A stretch of DNA of 64,000 nucleotides from Atherix ibis (taxonomy: Eukaryota; Arthropoda; Insecta; Diptera; Athericidae): positions 26,080,811 through 26,144,810 of the forward strand of contig OY282605.1 in the NCBI GenBank assembly GCA_958298945.1, in the 5' to 3' direction. The notes beneath the pieces were generated by a model. It had not been told where the DNA came from and searched no databases. It was given only the letters and a program-made list of their open reading frames with translations. Both the position numbers and the translations under genes were made by a program. Of the stretch, positions 1-12,487 are shown one piece after another (the first letter of the stretch is position 1; each line of letters opens with the position of its first letter).

Positions 1-433
1 TAAATCGTTTTATTTTTATTGTCATTAAACTATTAGTTAATTTAATCGAAATTTTTATAATTAATATGAGAAAATTTTATTTAAATGATTTGTTTCTTTA
101 AATTTTTACTAAATTTAATTACTTATTAAAATACATAGTATAAATTCTTAAAAAGAGATAATTCAGTTTATAGTTTGGAAAGTAAATATTAAAAAATTAT
201 ATTTGTTAAACAAGTTTTGTATAAATTTTTTATTAATTATATAGATTTATTATTGCCATTATAAAAAAAATTATAATAATTTTTAAAAAAAACTTATTTG
301 TTTTAACAAAAATTTTAATGACTTTTTTATACATCTCAGGCTGTTATTTGGTCATTTATCGACGAATGTTAATTTAAAAATGCTATTTTTAATTTAATAA
401 ATATCTATATAAATGTAATTTTTTATTTAATTT
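1..433. other. AT-rich flank, no gene seen
   Basis: Long A and T runs with no open frame, RNA gene or recognisable repeat family. It may be upstream intergenic DNA or a 5' intron of the receptor gene. Confidence 0.5.
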
Positions 434-720
434 TATTATAAAAAGCTCAATGGTATTAAATATAATTTATTATTTAATTTTACTTAAAAAAAAGCCCAAT
501 GGTATCAAAACTGGAGGCGCGTAAATCTCGAAATTACGCGTTCAGTGAATTTTGCACAATTAAGTCAGAAAATTTGTCATATTTTGTCGTTTTTGATGTT
601 ATTTTATTAAAATTGTATATAGTACAAATGAAAACTGTTAACTTTAGATAAGAATAAAAAATTTATCCTTCAGGAACCACACCAGACAATTACTTTTCCC
701 AGATACAATGGCTTCTCTTA
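434..720 (-). pseudogene. IS630/Tc1-mariner-type transposase relic
   Basis: Read on the minus strand, two pieces in broken frames match the DDE_3-type transposase seen better at 11114-11512. Near 660-720 there is a segment resembling KVTVWCG, and near 480-540 a segment VISRF followed by a degraded version of the NWPPRSCDLTPLDFF region. The frame is disrupted by stops and indels and no terminal repeats were found. It is an old fragment with no coding capacity. Confidence 0.5.
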
Positions 721-1789
721 AATAAATAATCTTCTCTTAAATTATTTAAATAATTTTGCTAAAAATAATTCTGTACTAGTTTATATTGATCAGAAATATT
801 TTTAAATATATCTTTCCCAAAAAGAGTCAACGGTAAACAAGCTTTAATTGATTAAGAATTTATTATAATTTTTCTTAGTTAGGTTCTCATAACACATTTA
901 AGAAACTCTTCCTCTTAAATTTTCACCATAATTTATTACCATTAATTTATTACCACAGAAATTTGGAGATTTGTTTTTTTTTTTATTTCTACTCAATATT
1001 AATATATTAAAAACTATATTTATTTTTGATATATAATTTTTCTGATCTTACGACTACAAGTTGATTAAATACTAATGAATATTAATGTATGTTGCTGGTT
1101 AAATTACTATAAAAAATATTAATCTTATTTACACTGATTGATTACTTTAAAACTGATCGATATCTAAATCTGTCGAAAGTTATGGAATAATTAACGAAAA
1201 ATTGAAGTAAAAATAACAAAACCATCTCATCAATAAGGAAGTATTTAAAATGAAATTTTCATAAAACTTTCGGCCTACATTAGTTAATTATTTTTTCTTC
1301 CATAATATTTTTCAATAATTTTTTTTTTGTATGATTAAAAGCTGTTCCCAATTGAATATTTGCAAAGAGAAGAAATTTTTTGATATTATTGATAAGATAA
1401 AAACTTGCGAAAATTTTCGTTTACTTTTAAAAAAAATTTTGTTATAAAAAAACATTTTATAAAATAATTTTTTACATAAGCCAATTAAGAGAATGTGAGA
1501 AATGAACTTGTTCCATAAATATATTAATATTTTTGTATATTAATTATTGATATTCATTAAAATCAATTTTCATGAAAGCAGATTTCGAAAATCTTTATTA
1601 ATACTACCATATTAATAACTTATAATTCGAGGAATATAATTATAGGCTTTGAATAAAATGAATCTTTTTGCTATGAGGGTTGTATGATTAATACCTAGCC
1701 TTGACTAGAAATATTAATTTTAATGTGTAAAATGTTATCTTCTTGTGGCTTGATACATTTAATTGAACATATTTTATATAATTTTTAAA
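721..1789. other. AT-rich stretch, nothing recognised
   Basis: No gene, RNA or repeat family recognised; no open frame of coding character. Confidence 0.5.
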
Positions 1790-2545
1790 TATTAAAATCT
1801 CTCCAACTCTTCAAATTAGGCTAAATCTTTTTTTGCTATATCAATTTTTGTATTCAAAAATAGAAAATAGTTGCTGGAGGTTAAATATGATGAATATGGT
1901 TTATGCGAAAGCAATTCCTACCCTAACTTATGAAATTTTGTCATGGTGATGACACAAGGGTGCTAGAATGCATTTTATTGACGAAAGAGAATTTTTTCTT
2001 GGCTTAATGCTAACGTTTTCTTTCACAGTATCGTTGAAACAATCCAAAAACTTTCCATAATACTCACCATTTATCGTTTTACTCCTTTCAAGGTAATCGA
2101 CGGGAAAAATGCCGCTTAATTGGCCTTCCCCAATTTCTAACACCGGTTTGCTACGTAACCTGGTGTGCTGTGATAAATCTCTGGACGGCAACAAGATTGC
2201 GCTTAAACATCGCCAAATATTTTTTTGAAGTTAACACACGTGTCAAATATATAAAATCTTTTCCATATCCAAATGACCAAATGAGAAGACCACAGCCTCA
2301 GAAATATTGCGCACTTTCACTCTTCAATTTTTTTCACTATATTGTGGATATTTTCAATCATTTCTGATGTAATGTCCTCATATACATGACGTGAATGTTC
2401 TTCATCAAAAATACTGGCACAGTTGCATTTAAATTTAGCTATCCAATATTTTACAGTCAATAGTGAAGGTGGAGATTCCTCATAAATATACGTTATTTTC
2501 CACTGTTCTAAAATCATTAAAGTTGTTGACTTCAAATGGCTGTCA
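1790..2545 (-). pseudogene. Mariner transposase relic
   Basis: On the minus strand, fragments of a mariner transposase appear in several frames. Near 2317-2535 there is an HTH and linker region (LLTVKYWIAKFK, then FDEEHSRH, where a GRP linker would be). Near 1928-2110 is the core FPVDYLERSKTINGEYY, which matches the IDYLEKGKTI block of mariners. Further down, SSNYFLF near 1870-1890 corresponds to APSDYFLF with the third catalytic Asp changed to Asn. Parts between these blocks, including the first catalytic Asp region, are missing, and several frameshifts and stops are present. It is a decayed, non-functional copy. Confidence 0.7.
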
Positions 2546-4620
2546 CTTGCAAACTCAATGATAAAGATATTTGAAAATTTTACAGGAACCTTGAAAAAAA
2601 TTTATTTCTAGAAGGGAAAGTGTTTTAATAGTAGAAGTATCATGTCTTCCCGAGAATTAGATATTAATCATACAACCATCGTATTAGTTATACCACGCCA
2701 TCATTTTTGGTATATTCTTTTAAGGTGAAGAAATAAAGCTATTATTTGTTAAAATTTATAAGTAAAAATAAAAATAATTCTTAATTGTAAAGAATTTTAT
2801 AAAAAAACTGATTTGAAAACGAACCTTTTAAGCTTCGAGATAAATAAACAAATACTTTTTATCAATTACATAAGAAGCGGGAAAAAAAAAGATTTTCTAG
2901 TATGACCACCACTGAATGTGTAGAAGTCGGAAAGGTATGTGAAGATTTGTGGGTTGAGCATGTTCGGTTCGGCAGAATTAAAGGCGACTATCAAAATAAA
3001 ATATTTGCTGACATTTATGTCAAGACTATGTTGGATGCTGAGAATTCAGTGTCATTGAAAGAGGATATAAAACTTCATTGGGATACCTTCTCTTACATCT
3101 AGAAACTGTCCAAAGTAGAGTGGGTAGCCAATACCTATCCTATAGTATAGGTAGCGTCTGACTGATTTTGTTGGTTTTTAGTCTTTGTCGGTTAAGTTTT
3201 TTTGTTTTTGTTTGAACAGTCGTACAATTAGAAATGGCGAAAAGCTTGAATTCAATTCAAAGAAAAACTCATTGTATAGGCATACAGGTGTTCAGTTTCA
3301 GGTGCTCAAATAGCAAAACGGCTACTGGTCGATTTGTAGGTATCCAACCACCAGGTAACCAATGCTACGATTTATTGTTCATGGGCAATTTGCTCAATAA
3401 TTAAATCAGGTGCCTCTTAATAGCTTCGACATGTTACACAATCTGTTTTGCAGAAAATACGACCACCATTGTGGCTTGTCGCAATTGTACACCGACCACA
3501 TGAAAACGATAAGATTCACTGCAAAAAGACTTGATAATCGGATGGCAATGATCAGATCGGATCATCTGAATAGGATCACTTTAAACCTAGGCACCAGCGA
3601 TACTAGCCCCACAAACGTATGCCAAGTATCTATTTACTCAAACATCCTACAATGACTTTGAGATCGTTTTATCGTATCGTCACATCACCTGTTATCGTAT
3701 CGCATCGAATCGAATTGAATCGAATGGAATTGAATTTAACCGAGAAAGGGATTTGTTGGGGTAATTTCTCATTTGATCACCATTTGTGTTGGACTACTGG
3801 GAGTTGATGTCATTTCAAGTAATAAGAATTTATGCGCAGACAAATTGGAATGGCCTATAGTATAATAGAGTATTGGTTATTGGAATATTTTCGATATAAC
3901 AAAATGGAAAATAAATAAAATTGTAAACTTAAAATTGAATAATCTGAGACTAGTTAAATATTTACTTTTAACTTTTTGAAGCAATTTATTTTCAAATCCA
4001 TGACAGTTTTACTAAAATAGAACAAAACAACAATTTATCTGCCATTTATGTGGTTTTTTTATTGACACAAAAACTATTTACTTAAAAATTATCGATCATT
4101 TTAGCTGATGACGTTATTCACAAATTTATACAAACTCATATTAAATTTCTGATGATTTGGTACTTTTGCAAAACCAAGTCACCTTTTCATCCAGGTGAGC
4201 ATATTTGCTTAACACTGAATCGTCCGTCAAGTATGAGTACGCTTTTAGTTTATAACGAGTACGGTACTAGTTAACGAATAATAAGCACATACTGATTTGT
4301 AAATAATTTCTAGATTTATGATATTTTTAAAGTCCATGAAATCAACCTTCTATTCGATTTTTATTAATTTCTTTAACTATTGTTTGCAAATGATGTGATG
4401 AACAATAATTTGTTTAACCATTAATGTGCGGTTAGTCTCAAGGTTGTGACGGCCGGTTTTCGCTTAAATATTATTAATTATACGAGCACAATACTAGACA
4501 TAATAATTCCATAGAGAAATTTACGCAAAAAATGCGCATCACTTTGATTATTTATGCGTAACTAAATTGAAAATTAGCTTCAACAATTCATTTTTGAATA
4601 CGAATTTTAAAAAAAAAAAT
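2546..4620. other. Upstream flank of the receptor gene, no gene recognised
   Basis: AT-rich DNA with a slightly GC-richer patch at about 2900-3800. A 66-codon frame at 2902-3102 has no similarity I recognise. At about 3660-3735 there is a short imprecise run of ATCGA/ATTGA pentamers. This region may contain the promoter or a 5' intron but no core promoter element can be defended. Confidence 0.4.
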
Positions 4621-4640
4621 TTCTTCTTCTTTAATTACAG
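4621..4640 (+). promoter_or_regulatory. Candidate 3' splice acceptor immediately before the start codon
   Basis: A pyrimidine-rich run followed by TTAATTACAG abuts the ATG at 4641. This is a strong acceptor by consensus and suggests that the 5' UTR is spliced from an exon further upstream, possibly outside the window. No matching non-coding exon could be recognised. It could also be chance in AT-rich DNA. Confidence 0.5.
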
Positions 4641-4718
4641 ATGAACCAACAGTGCAAGGTTTGTGGAGAACCTGCAGCCGGTTTTCATTTTGGAGCATTT
4701 ACCTGTGAAGGATGCAAG
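4641..4718 (+). CDS. kni/knrl: knirps-family nuclear receptor, coding exon 1 (first zinc finger)
   Basis: This exon encodes the first 26 residues of a DNA-binding orphan nuclear receptor of the knirps group (NR0A), a nuclear transcription factor that in flies acts as a short-range repressor. It begins [11 protein letters not shown] and contains the first C4 zinc finger (Cys5, Cys8, Cys22, Cys25) and the P-box region TCEGCK. It ends after the Lys codon at a good donor (AAG/GTAAAT), phase 0, which joins in frame to SFFGRTYNN at 14610. The ATG directly follows a pyrimidine-rich acceptor-like stretch ending TTAATTACAG, so a non-coding 5' exon upstream is likely. The MNQ start agrees with what I recall of fly knirps proteins. 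Whether the ortholog is kni, knrl or a single ancestral copy cannot be decided here; the large intron and the C-terminal motifs lean to knrl. Confidence 0.93.
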
Positions 4719-5639
4719 GTAAATTGTGTTATTTCTTTTGTAATAGTTTTCAGTAAAGTTTTATTAATGATAATTTATAAAATTTACCTATTGCTCGATT
4801 ACTAATTAATTGAATGAAGGATTTTTAGCAACTCTTTTTGTTTTTTTCTTCTAAACAATTAATCAAAACGAGATTTAGTTTAAATATATTTTAGAATTTT
4901 TTTCTTCCAAAAATACGAATTGTACTTAAAAAATCCTTCTTCTAATTATATCGTCATTTTACTTATTCTTTTATTATATGTACTTGGCAACATTTTTAAT
5001 AGTAAAAGCAACTTTTATTAAAATTTATTTGCCATTAATTTGTCGTATAAAAGAAATAAAAATCACGACTAGTTAAAAAGTTATCCAATTTGCACTGTGA
5101 AAAAGTAAAAACTAATAAAGTTGATTTAAAATTCATATGTTTATAAAATTTTTACTAAAATATATAAACTAAATTTTGTTATTAAATAAAATTAAAACGA
5201 AGCTTATTATAGAACTCAACCCTTTTGAGGTAATTTTAAAAAAAACTTGTTCGCACATTTCGAACTGCAATTTGTACAATACTTGATAGATGTTGGTTTA
5301 AAAATACTCAAAAAATTTAAAAACTGTCTGTGTAAAAAAAGCTTTTTTATATAGATTTTTTATATAAAAATAAGAAAACAGCCATTAATCGTACACAATC
5401 TTTGAGGCCAATTAACAACACCAAATTTCGGAGTTGTCAATTATATATTCTGATGAGCTTTTCAGGGAATAAAACAAAAATTTATATATAGTGTGCTTTG
5501 TGATCTAGTTAAAACTTCATTTTATTTCTATTAAAGTCCTTAAGTTCAGTTCAAAATAAATTGATTATCATACGGTCATTGCGCTCATAATTGACGGTAA
5601 CAATTACTCTTTCTTCATTTAAAAAATAAATAAAAAACG

Positions 5640-5830
5640 TATAAATGACACGTTAAGACCCCACTGCATACCAGAAAATTACTTTTCATGAATACTGTAG
5701 GTTTGCCATAATCCTGAGGGAGCTTTATAAGCGCCATATATGACAATTTACGTTATGGTGCGTATCCACCGAACAAGAAATGAGCCTCATCGCTAAAGAC
5801 GATTTTCAACAAAACAAAAAACAACAAAAA
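5640..5830 (-). pseudogene. IS630-type transposase relic in the intron
   Basis: The minus strand at about 5810 reads KIVFSDEAHF, the block around the first catalytic Asp of DDE_3 / Tc1-mariner transposases, followed by GGYAP and then stops. It is the same family as the element at 11008-11942. Only this block and a few following residues remain, so it is a short relic. Confidence 0.6.
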
Positions 5831-8800
5831 AACCAAACTACGGACAGGTACTTTTCAAAAATGCAATGGTTTTTTATAGTTACTTATAGGTATTTTAGTG
5901 ATTTAAATACATTCCATCAAGTGACAAATGAGTCCCATCACTAAACAAAGTTTTGATCCATAAATTTGCTTTTTATCACTTAATTTACTTTATACCTTCT
6001 TTGCGTATTGTTTATTAATTTATAAATCTGCAATATATATTGGCAAATATTAATATAAATAATTATATATTAAAAATTTATATATATTTATATGTAGTTA
6101 AATTAAAAAAACTATGTTTTCCAAACTGCAAAATGAATAATCTTTTATATGGAAATTAATGAGAAAATTGTCATCCAGTTGCCCGAAAATCTCGTCAACT
6201 TGGGTGGGTGTCTTTACTAAAACGCAACTGTTCTACTGTTCTACTTAGTTTGGTTCTTTGCAAATGTTGACAAGGTCCCCAGTTCACTCATAATGGTGAT
6301 GTCATATTCAACATGTTTCAGAAAAATCAGAAAGAAGCGTTTTATGTGAATTTTTGTGTACTACTCGTATTATTAAAATATTGTTCGAATTAATTTTAAA
6401 AATAGCAAATATTGTGAACATTTAAACAATTATTATTTTCAAAAATAAATTTATTATTAAAAATCAACCTGCTTGAAAAAAAAAAAAAAAAATTTATATG
6501 AAGGCATAAAAATATGGTTTCTCTTTTTTTGTTTTAATAAAAATGATAAAGACAATATCTATAAATCGATATTTATATAAAAATCTACTTAAAAATCTAC
6601 TTCAATTAAGTAGATTTTCTTTTCTTTTTAAAAATTCAATTTTTTCCACCCCATTTCAATTCGATTAAGTTGAATCAAATACCAAACTAGGTCAATTCTA
6701 TGCAAATACAATTTTCATATTATTTAAATATTTATAAGATAAAAATTTATAATTAAACGATTTATATTTAAAGAAAATGAGAATATCTTATTGACATTGC
6801 AAATCGATGAATTTTATTATACTTAATAGACTATTTCGATCGGTGCCATCATTTGAATTTTTGTTTTCATTTTTAAATAGCTAGGCTAGCTGTACACTTA
6901 TTGACGTGTTAACGAGATCATGTCAAAATCAAACTGCACCGTCATTTCATAATAGAATGTAATAATAATAATAAGAAGAAAAAAAATAAAAATAAATAAA
7001 TATAAATAATCCAAAAAGAGAATAGAATATCGATAAAATCGATATAAAAGGTGAGAAAAGTGTAGACAGTGATGATCCATACACTAGCGCTATCATCGAT
7101 TTTATCTATTCGAATGATCGATTCACATAAAATATCTAATATATGATTATAACACCTACAACACGTATTCGTGATGGTCATGGAAGATGAACGAAATTGT
7201 TGAGTCAAGTCAATGACTGCTTCATGCCCAGGCCAGGGCACGTATATCGGTCGATGTTTGCCGAAAAATGGACCAAAACCATTTTGATTATTACGATTGG
7301 ATGGACGGTTTGTGTTTCGTGTGGCCTGTCAAATTATCTTTGAAAAGTATTTTTTTTCTTTTCGTTCTCCTAAATACTAAGCAATCATTTAAAAGTAAAT
7401 TAAGAGAACGTACGATGTTTTGTGGTGGCATAATATGATGCCTTACAAATCTAAGAAGGTGCAAGCATTTTTGAAGACATAAATCATTGGTTTTAATTGG
7501 CCACCAGTTCTTCTATTCAATGATCTGATTCGATCCAAATCAGTGCAATCCAATTCAAACGAATCTTGAAATGATCAATAAACATATACTTATTTGGTAT
7601 AATTTGAATTCGAAACTCATATAACCGAGATGTGTTTAGTAATCTGTGCTTATTAGATCTGGCAGTCTACGATCAACTATGCTTAAGAAGTGTTTAAATG
7701 TAGAAATATTGAAGAAAATTTGTACAAGAGTGATTGGAGAGAAAAAAAAATCAACCATTAATGATCCTCTCTACTCATTCGTATATGTTCCTCTTTAGTC
7801 GGTTTTATGCTGATCTAGTTTAAAGTACATAAGATCGTTTTGTATGAAATGCCCCTAAGGCGACGTTTACCTGCCACCACCAGACAAACCAGGTGATCAC
7901 CAGTTAAGTGTATGTATATATGAACTGCTAGATTTGGAGCCTGTGCGTGTGCATTTACGCCATGCCAAATGATGGATGAACGATCACTAAAATTGAAAGT
8001 CTACTTGGCAAAAATCCATTTATTACATGAACTGATCGTTTGTTCTGCCTTGTATATTAATCATTTACAATATTTTTGTTTACATCTCGAAAAGTTAACC
8101 TGATCGTGAAACGATCATCTCATGGACTAAATGATTCCTTTACTCTGTATTGAAATGACGAAGAAGAAGAAAAAAAACATCCGATCTGATCGTGAGAAAT
8201 ATTTCGGTTATATTTAGAGGAGTTCGAGTTCAAGTTTGGAGGACTAGTTTTCAATTCAAGTGTGAGATTGATTCATAATATTTTTGATATAAATTACTAT
8301 AAAGTAAATAGTAATTTTTCTTCTAAAGTTAACGTTGAATGTGCTTGGACTTTTTGCTGATTAGTCAAGTATGAGTATTAGGAAAAATATCTAAAATGAA
8401 TTTAAACTTTATAGGGTATTTTATTATATTGTAATACAATACTATCTGTATTAGACTATTATTAAATATTTGTTACTCATCAAAAATGCTATAATAGATA
8501 CTAGAAAATCTATAAAAAAAAAAGCAAAAACTTTTCGATCGATGAGGATATTAAATAAGGAATTGTGAGTAATCTTTTTGAAAATATTGCTTTGTCTTAT
8601 ACTAGCAAAGAGGAGGAAAGACATTGAATTTTTTGACAAGTTAATGAAATATCTTCGAAGAAGATGTTTTGTTACATAATTACATACAAACAAAAAAACA
8701 AAAAAAAGTTATGTTCATACTCTATTCGCACTGAACTTTGAAACGAAATTAGTGATTAAAATGAATCGGAACATTCCCACTGTGTAAATACGTTTAAAAA

Positions 8801-9354
8801 ATCATTCATCATTTAGACTAATTATATTTTATGGAATATGAATTCTCTATTCACCTGTTCGTCTATATGGAATAGAAGATCAACCCACTTAATATTTTTC
8901 GTTACAGATACGGTGATCAATAACACAAATTATTTACGATGATTTCTTTTGATTTTCTGTGTGCTCTTAATTAACAAAACGATCTGTATTATGAATAGGA
9001 CTTTCTAGAATCTATATCTAAGTCGGAGCTGGCTATATTATATTGCCTTAAGGCTAAGAATCAAGTTTAAAAAAAAAATTTTAAATACAAAATCCAATAT
9101 TTAAAGACTGTTTCAATAAATGAAGAAAATTTTCCTTCGTTTATTATCTGCAATAATAATAAAATGGAAATTATTCAATTTTTTTTTATTAATAAAATTA
9201 ATTATAATTTTGCGTAAGTCTATTACATATTTGGTATTAATACGCAAAAACTTACTTTAAGAATTTTTAAAAAAATCAAAGATCTTAAACGGTTTATAAT
9301 TGAATAAAATCATAGAAAATAAAAAAATCGTTCTTGAATATTTTTTTTTATTTT

Positions 9355-10561
9355 TTTTTATTTTAAATGTTATCTACAACTACTTATGCTAGTAACAAGC
9401 AGATTTTTTTCGGTGTGTATACTGGAAGTGTGAGAGTGAAAAGTTCCCTTCCTAAAGGATTAGGGTGGAACGATAGATGCGAATGGAATTTTTTATATCG
9501 GGAGATGGAACATTTAGGTCACGGTGGATAACAGTGTTTCGCACATAAAAGGGGGCATTGACAATTTTACGAAGGATTCGGGATTGTAGGGATTGGATTG
9601 GAAGGGAGTTGGAATCATTTACCTTCACTCTCCACCTTCTAAACCAAGTTTCTAAGGAGTGGATATGGTTCTGTAGGATACTAATGGCTGTGGAAGCATC
9701 TTTGTGATGTGTCAGGATGGCTGTATCGTCAGCATATGTTGCGGTTAGGATGTTATTGTGGCAAGGAATGTCATGGGTATAAATGTTGTATAGGATAGGA
9801 CCTAGGATACTTGCTTGAGGGACACCGGCGGAAATTTGGATAAATGTCAGAGTACTCCATATTTTCAGCTACCTGAAAATATCGGTCTGAGAGATAAGAT
9901 TTAAGGATGTGGAAATAACCTGAGGGTAGGACTCGCTGCAACTTCCAAAGCAATCCAGCGAGTCCTACCCTCAGGTTATTTCCGTGTGCCATACACGGTC
10001 GAAAGCATGCGAAATGTCAAGAAACACGCCTGGGCAGTATTCCTTCCGCTCTAGCGAACACGCTATGTAGTCGACTACGCGATGACACTGCTGGATAGTG
10101 GAATGCTCAGGTCGAAATCCAAACTGATGCTGAGGAATGACACCCTCGGTTTCAAAAATGGGATAAAGGCGTTTTAGGATTAATTTTTCTAGGATTTTTG
10201 ATAACATGGGAAGGAGGCTTATATGTCTATATGAGGTAGGAAGGTTTTTGGGCTTATTAGGTTTTGGGATTAATTATGGAAAACTTCCACAGGGAAGGAA
10301 AAAATGATGTGCGGAGAATCCTATTATAAATATAGGTTATAAGAACGAGGGTTCTTTTTGGAAATTTGCTTCAGGATTTCTGAAGTTATGAGGTCCTGGG
10401 GATTTTTTATATATCCTGGGGATTTTTTTATTGGAAGAATTTAACTTCGGAAGGAGTAGAAAACTTAGGAGGTGGACTTAAGGGCAACCTTTGTTCGTCA
10501 TGCAGAATGTCTTGGACATCTTCGTGAGGTTTAAAGACGTTTTCTAAGTGTTTGCCGAAGA
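9355..10561 (-). mobile_element. Jockey-clade non-LTR retrotransposon, 5'-truncated copy A
   Basis: Minus-strand sequence carries jockey reverse-transcriptase motifs. They include KILEKLILKRLYPIFETEG and HQFGFRPEHSTIQQCHR near 10090-10200, the YCPGVFLDISHAFDRVWH block holding the first catalytic Asp near 10000-10060, and the PxGSILGPILYN region near 9790-9850. The 3' end lies near 9355 next to a T/A-rich tract that reads as poly(A) on the element strand. The copy is truncated near 10561. Compared with copy D (47655-49380) it lacks about 110 bp near 9409 and carries a 28-nt inverted duplication at 9956-9983. Frames are broken, so it is inactive. It lies antisense in the receptor intron. Confidence 0.85.
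9911..9983. repeat. Perfect 28-bp fold-back inverted repeat inside jockey copy A
   Basis: Arms at 9911-9938 and 9956-9983 are exact reverse complements with a 17-nt loop. Copy D of the same retrotransposon has only the first arm and then continues directly, so the second arm is an inverted duplication inserted in this copy. Confidence 0.9.
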
Positions 10562-10839
10562 TTCTTGAATATTTGAAATTTTTTTTTCAATAAATTTTTG
10601 TATTATTTTTTAAAATTAGTTAAAATTTATTAAAAAGAATTTGTGGAACTTTTCTGAGTACAAATTTTGATAACATATATACAGGATTATATTTTTTTGC
10701 AATACCGAAAGTATAGTATTATAATTTAAGAGCTGTTAATTAAGTGTAAAAGTTAAAATAAATTTAAAAACTTAAATTCATTTTTTACTTAAAAGTTCGT
10801 AAAATTTGTAAAAGTTTTCTATTAAAGTTATGCCCTTGC

Positions 10840-11007
10840 AATAATCACGTTTCGAACAAAATATTTTCACCGATGAGGCTTATTTCTCGGAAGCAATTTT
10901 ATCTTATATGGGGCAATAAGAACCCACAAATTACTGTAAAATCGTAAAAATATTCACAAAAAGTGCCTATCTTTTTTGTATTTTGGTCCAAAGGTGTCAT
11001 TTGATTG
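10840..11007 (+). pseudogene. Older IS630-type transposase relic, left part
   Basis: Plus-strand reading gives FTDEAYF near 10880, the first catalytic-Asp block, then a degraded GNKNPQI block and a PIFFVFWSKGV stretch that corresponds to the VWCGFWSGGI region. The relic stops abruptly where the opposite-strand element begins at about 11008 and resumes at 11943, so it was split by that insertion. Confidence 0.6.
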
Positions 11008-11942
11008 TATAGGGTTTTCCAAAAAGAGTAATATGATTTCTTTTTAAAAAACCACACTAATTATTAGGGAAATTCAAATGTTTTTTATTTAATGTAAAGA
11101 ACGATCGATACAATTAAGTTCTGAATAAAACGTCATTCAGATGGCTTCCACGACTTCTTTTACAGGAACGAATTCGATGAACCCAATTTTCGAGTATTTT
11201 TTCCACTAAATCAAGTCGTATGTCATGAATAGCACTTTCAATATTAACTTCGAAAGCTTGAATATAGTCTGGTTTATTGCTAAAGATCAAGGACTTCAAA
11301 TAACCCCACAAGAAATAGTCTAATGGTGTTAAATCACAACTTCTTGGAGGCCATTCAATGTCACAATTTCTTGAAATAATCGAATCTCCAAACTTTTCTC
11401 GGAATAATTCGGTTATTGCACGTGCTGTGTGGCACGTAGCCCCGTCTTGTTGGAACCAGATGTTGTCAAGATCAACTTCTTCCAATTTTGGACATAAAAA
11501 GTTGATTATCATTGATCTATACCGCTCTCCATTGACAGTAACGGTGTTACCAGCTTCATTTCGAAAGAATTACGGACCGACGATTCCACCAGACCAAAAA
11601 CCACACCAAACTGTCAATTTAGGTGAATGTAATGGGTATTCATGAATAATTTGTGGATTTTCTTTGCACCAGAATCGAAAGTTTTGTTTATTTACCGCAC
11701 CACTCAGATCAAAGTGAGCCTCATCGGAGAAGATGATGAGCGCACGAAAAGTTGCAATTGGAGAACGATTATTTTGATAATAAAATTGAATTATTTGTAA
11801 ACGTTATTCTTCTGTATATCTTTTCAAGATAAAATTGTAAATATTACTAAATACAATGAAAAAAAATAACAGATCATGACATATTACAAATGGCTAAAAC
11901 ATTACTTAGAAATCATATCACTCTTATTAGAAAACCCTATAT
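11008..11942 (-). mobile_element. IS630/Tc1-mariner-type DNA transposon with matching terminal repeats, internally deleted
   Basis: Terminal inverted repeats of about 27 bp are visible: TATAGGGTTTTCC...ATGATTTC at the left and its near-complement at the right end (AAATCATATCACTCTTATTAG then AAAACCCTATA). Inside, a transposase is read on the minus strand. An N-terminal piece near 11760-11850 (RLQIIQFYYQNN) is joined to IIFSDEAHFDL by a deletion of most of the DNA-binding domain. The insertion sits inside an older relic of the same superfamily on the opposite strand. Confidence 0.8.
11114..11728 (-). pseudogene. DDE_3-type transposase of the IS630-like element
   Basis: This transposase would cut and paste its own element in the nucleus. 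On the minus strand it reads FSDEAHF (first Asp), VNKQNFRFWCKENPQ, LTVWCGFWSGGIVGP, then a stop near 11571 in place of the usual Tyr of GPYFF. After that an open stretch runs from 11512 to 11114 with FQQDGATCHTA (second Asp) and WPPRSCDLTPLDYFLWGYL (third acidic position region). The C-terminus looks complete, ending VLFRT. The stop, plus the N-terminal deletion noted for the element, means no functional enzyme is made. Confidence 0.75.
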
Positions 11943-12200
11943 TTGTTAAAGTTAACATCAACTTTGAGCACTGTGGCCATGTGACTACCGATTTTTTTAA
12001 TCTTAACTTATAGATTTTATTTTAAACTATATGGTTTTAAGAAGATTATGGGACAAGTTATATAATATGACAAATTTGGAATTTTATTTTGAGGAAAAGC
12101 TCCTAGAACCCGTAATTTCGAGATTTGCTGATGTCAAAAGTTAAACGGATGCGATTTAATACCGTTGGACTTTTTTTTTAAATAAAATTTTATAAAATAT
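11943..12200 (+). pseudogene. Older IS630-type transposase relic, right part
   Basis: The plus strand resumes with VKVNINFE (matching TVTVNGER), TDFFNLNL, TIWF and then LLEPVISRFADV, all in the order expected after the part at 10840-11007. Stops and frame changes are frequent. It shows that the older element was intact across this point before the younger one inserted. Confidence 0.55.
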
Positions 12201-12487
12201 TATATTTACGTAGAATTATTTTTTTACTTTTGGGTATTTAGAAAACTAACATCCATTAAGTAATAACAGTTCGAAATGTGCAAAAAAAAATCATCAAAAA
12301 TTCTTTCAATTGGACAGGATTCTGAAAAAAGTTTATAGCAATTATTATTAATTTATTTTAATAAAAATAAAATTAAAATCTATAGTTTTTCGGTATTTTG
12401 TTAAATTTTACTTTACAGCATAAAAATTGGTAAACCTTAAATCTAGAAAATATCTTAAAAATTTTGAAGCGGAAATTAAACCATAAC

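Noticed and set aside
3240..3380. Possible Tc1-type helix-turn-helix remnant
   Set aside because: Some resemblance in one frame but no second motif to support it.
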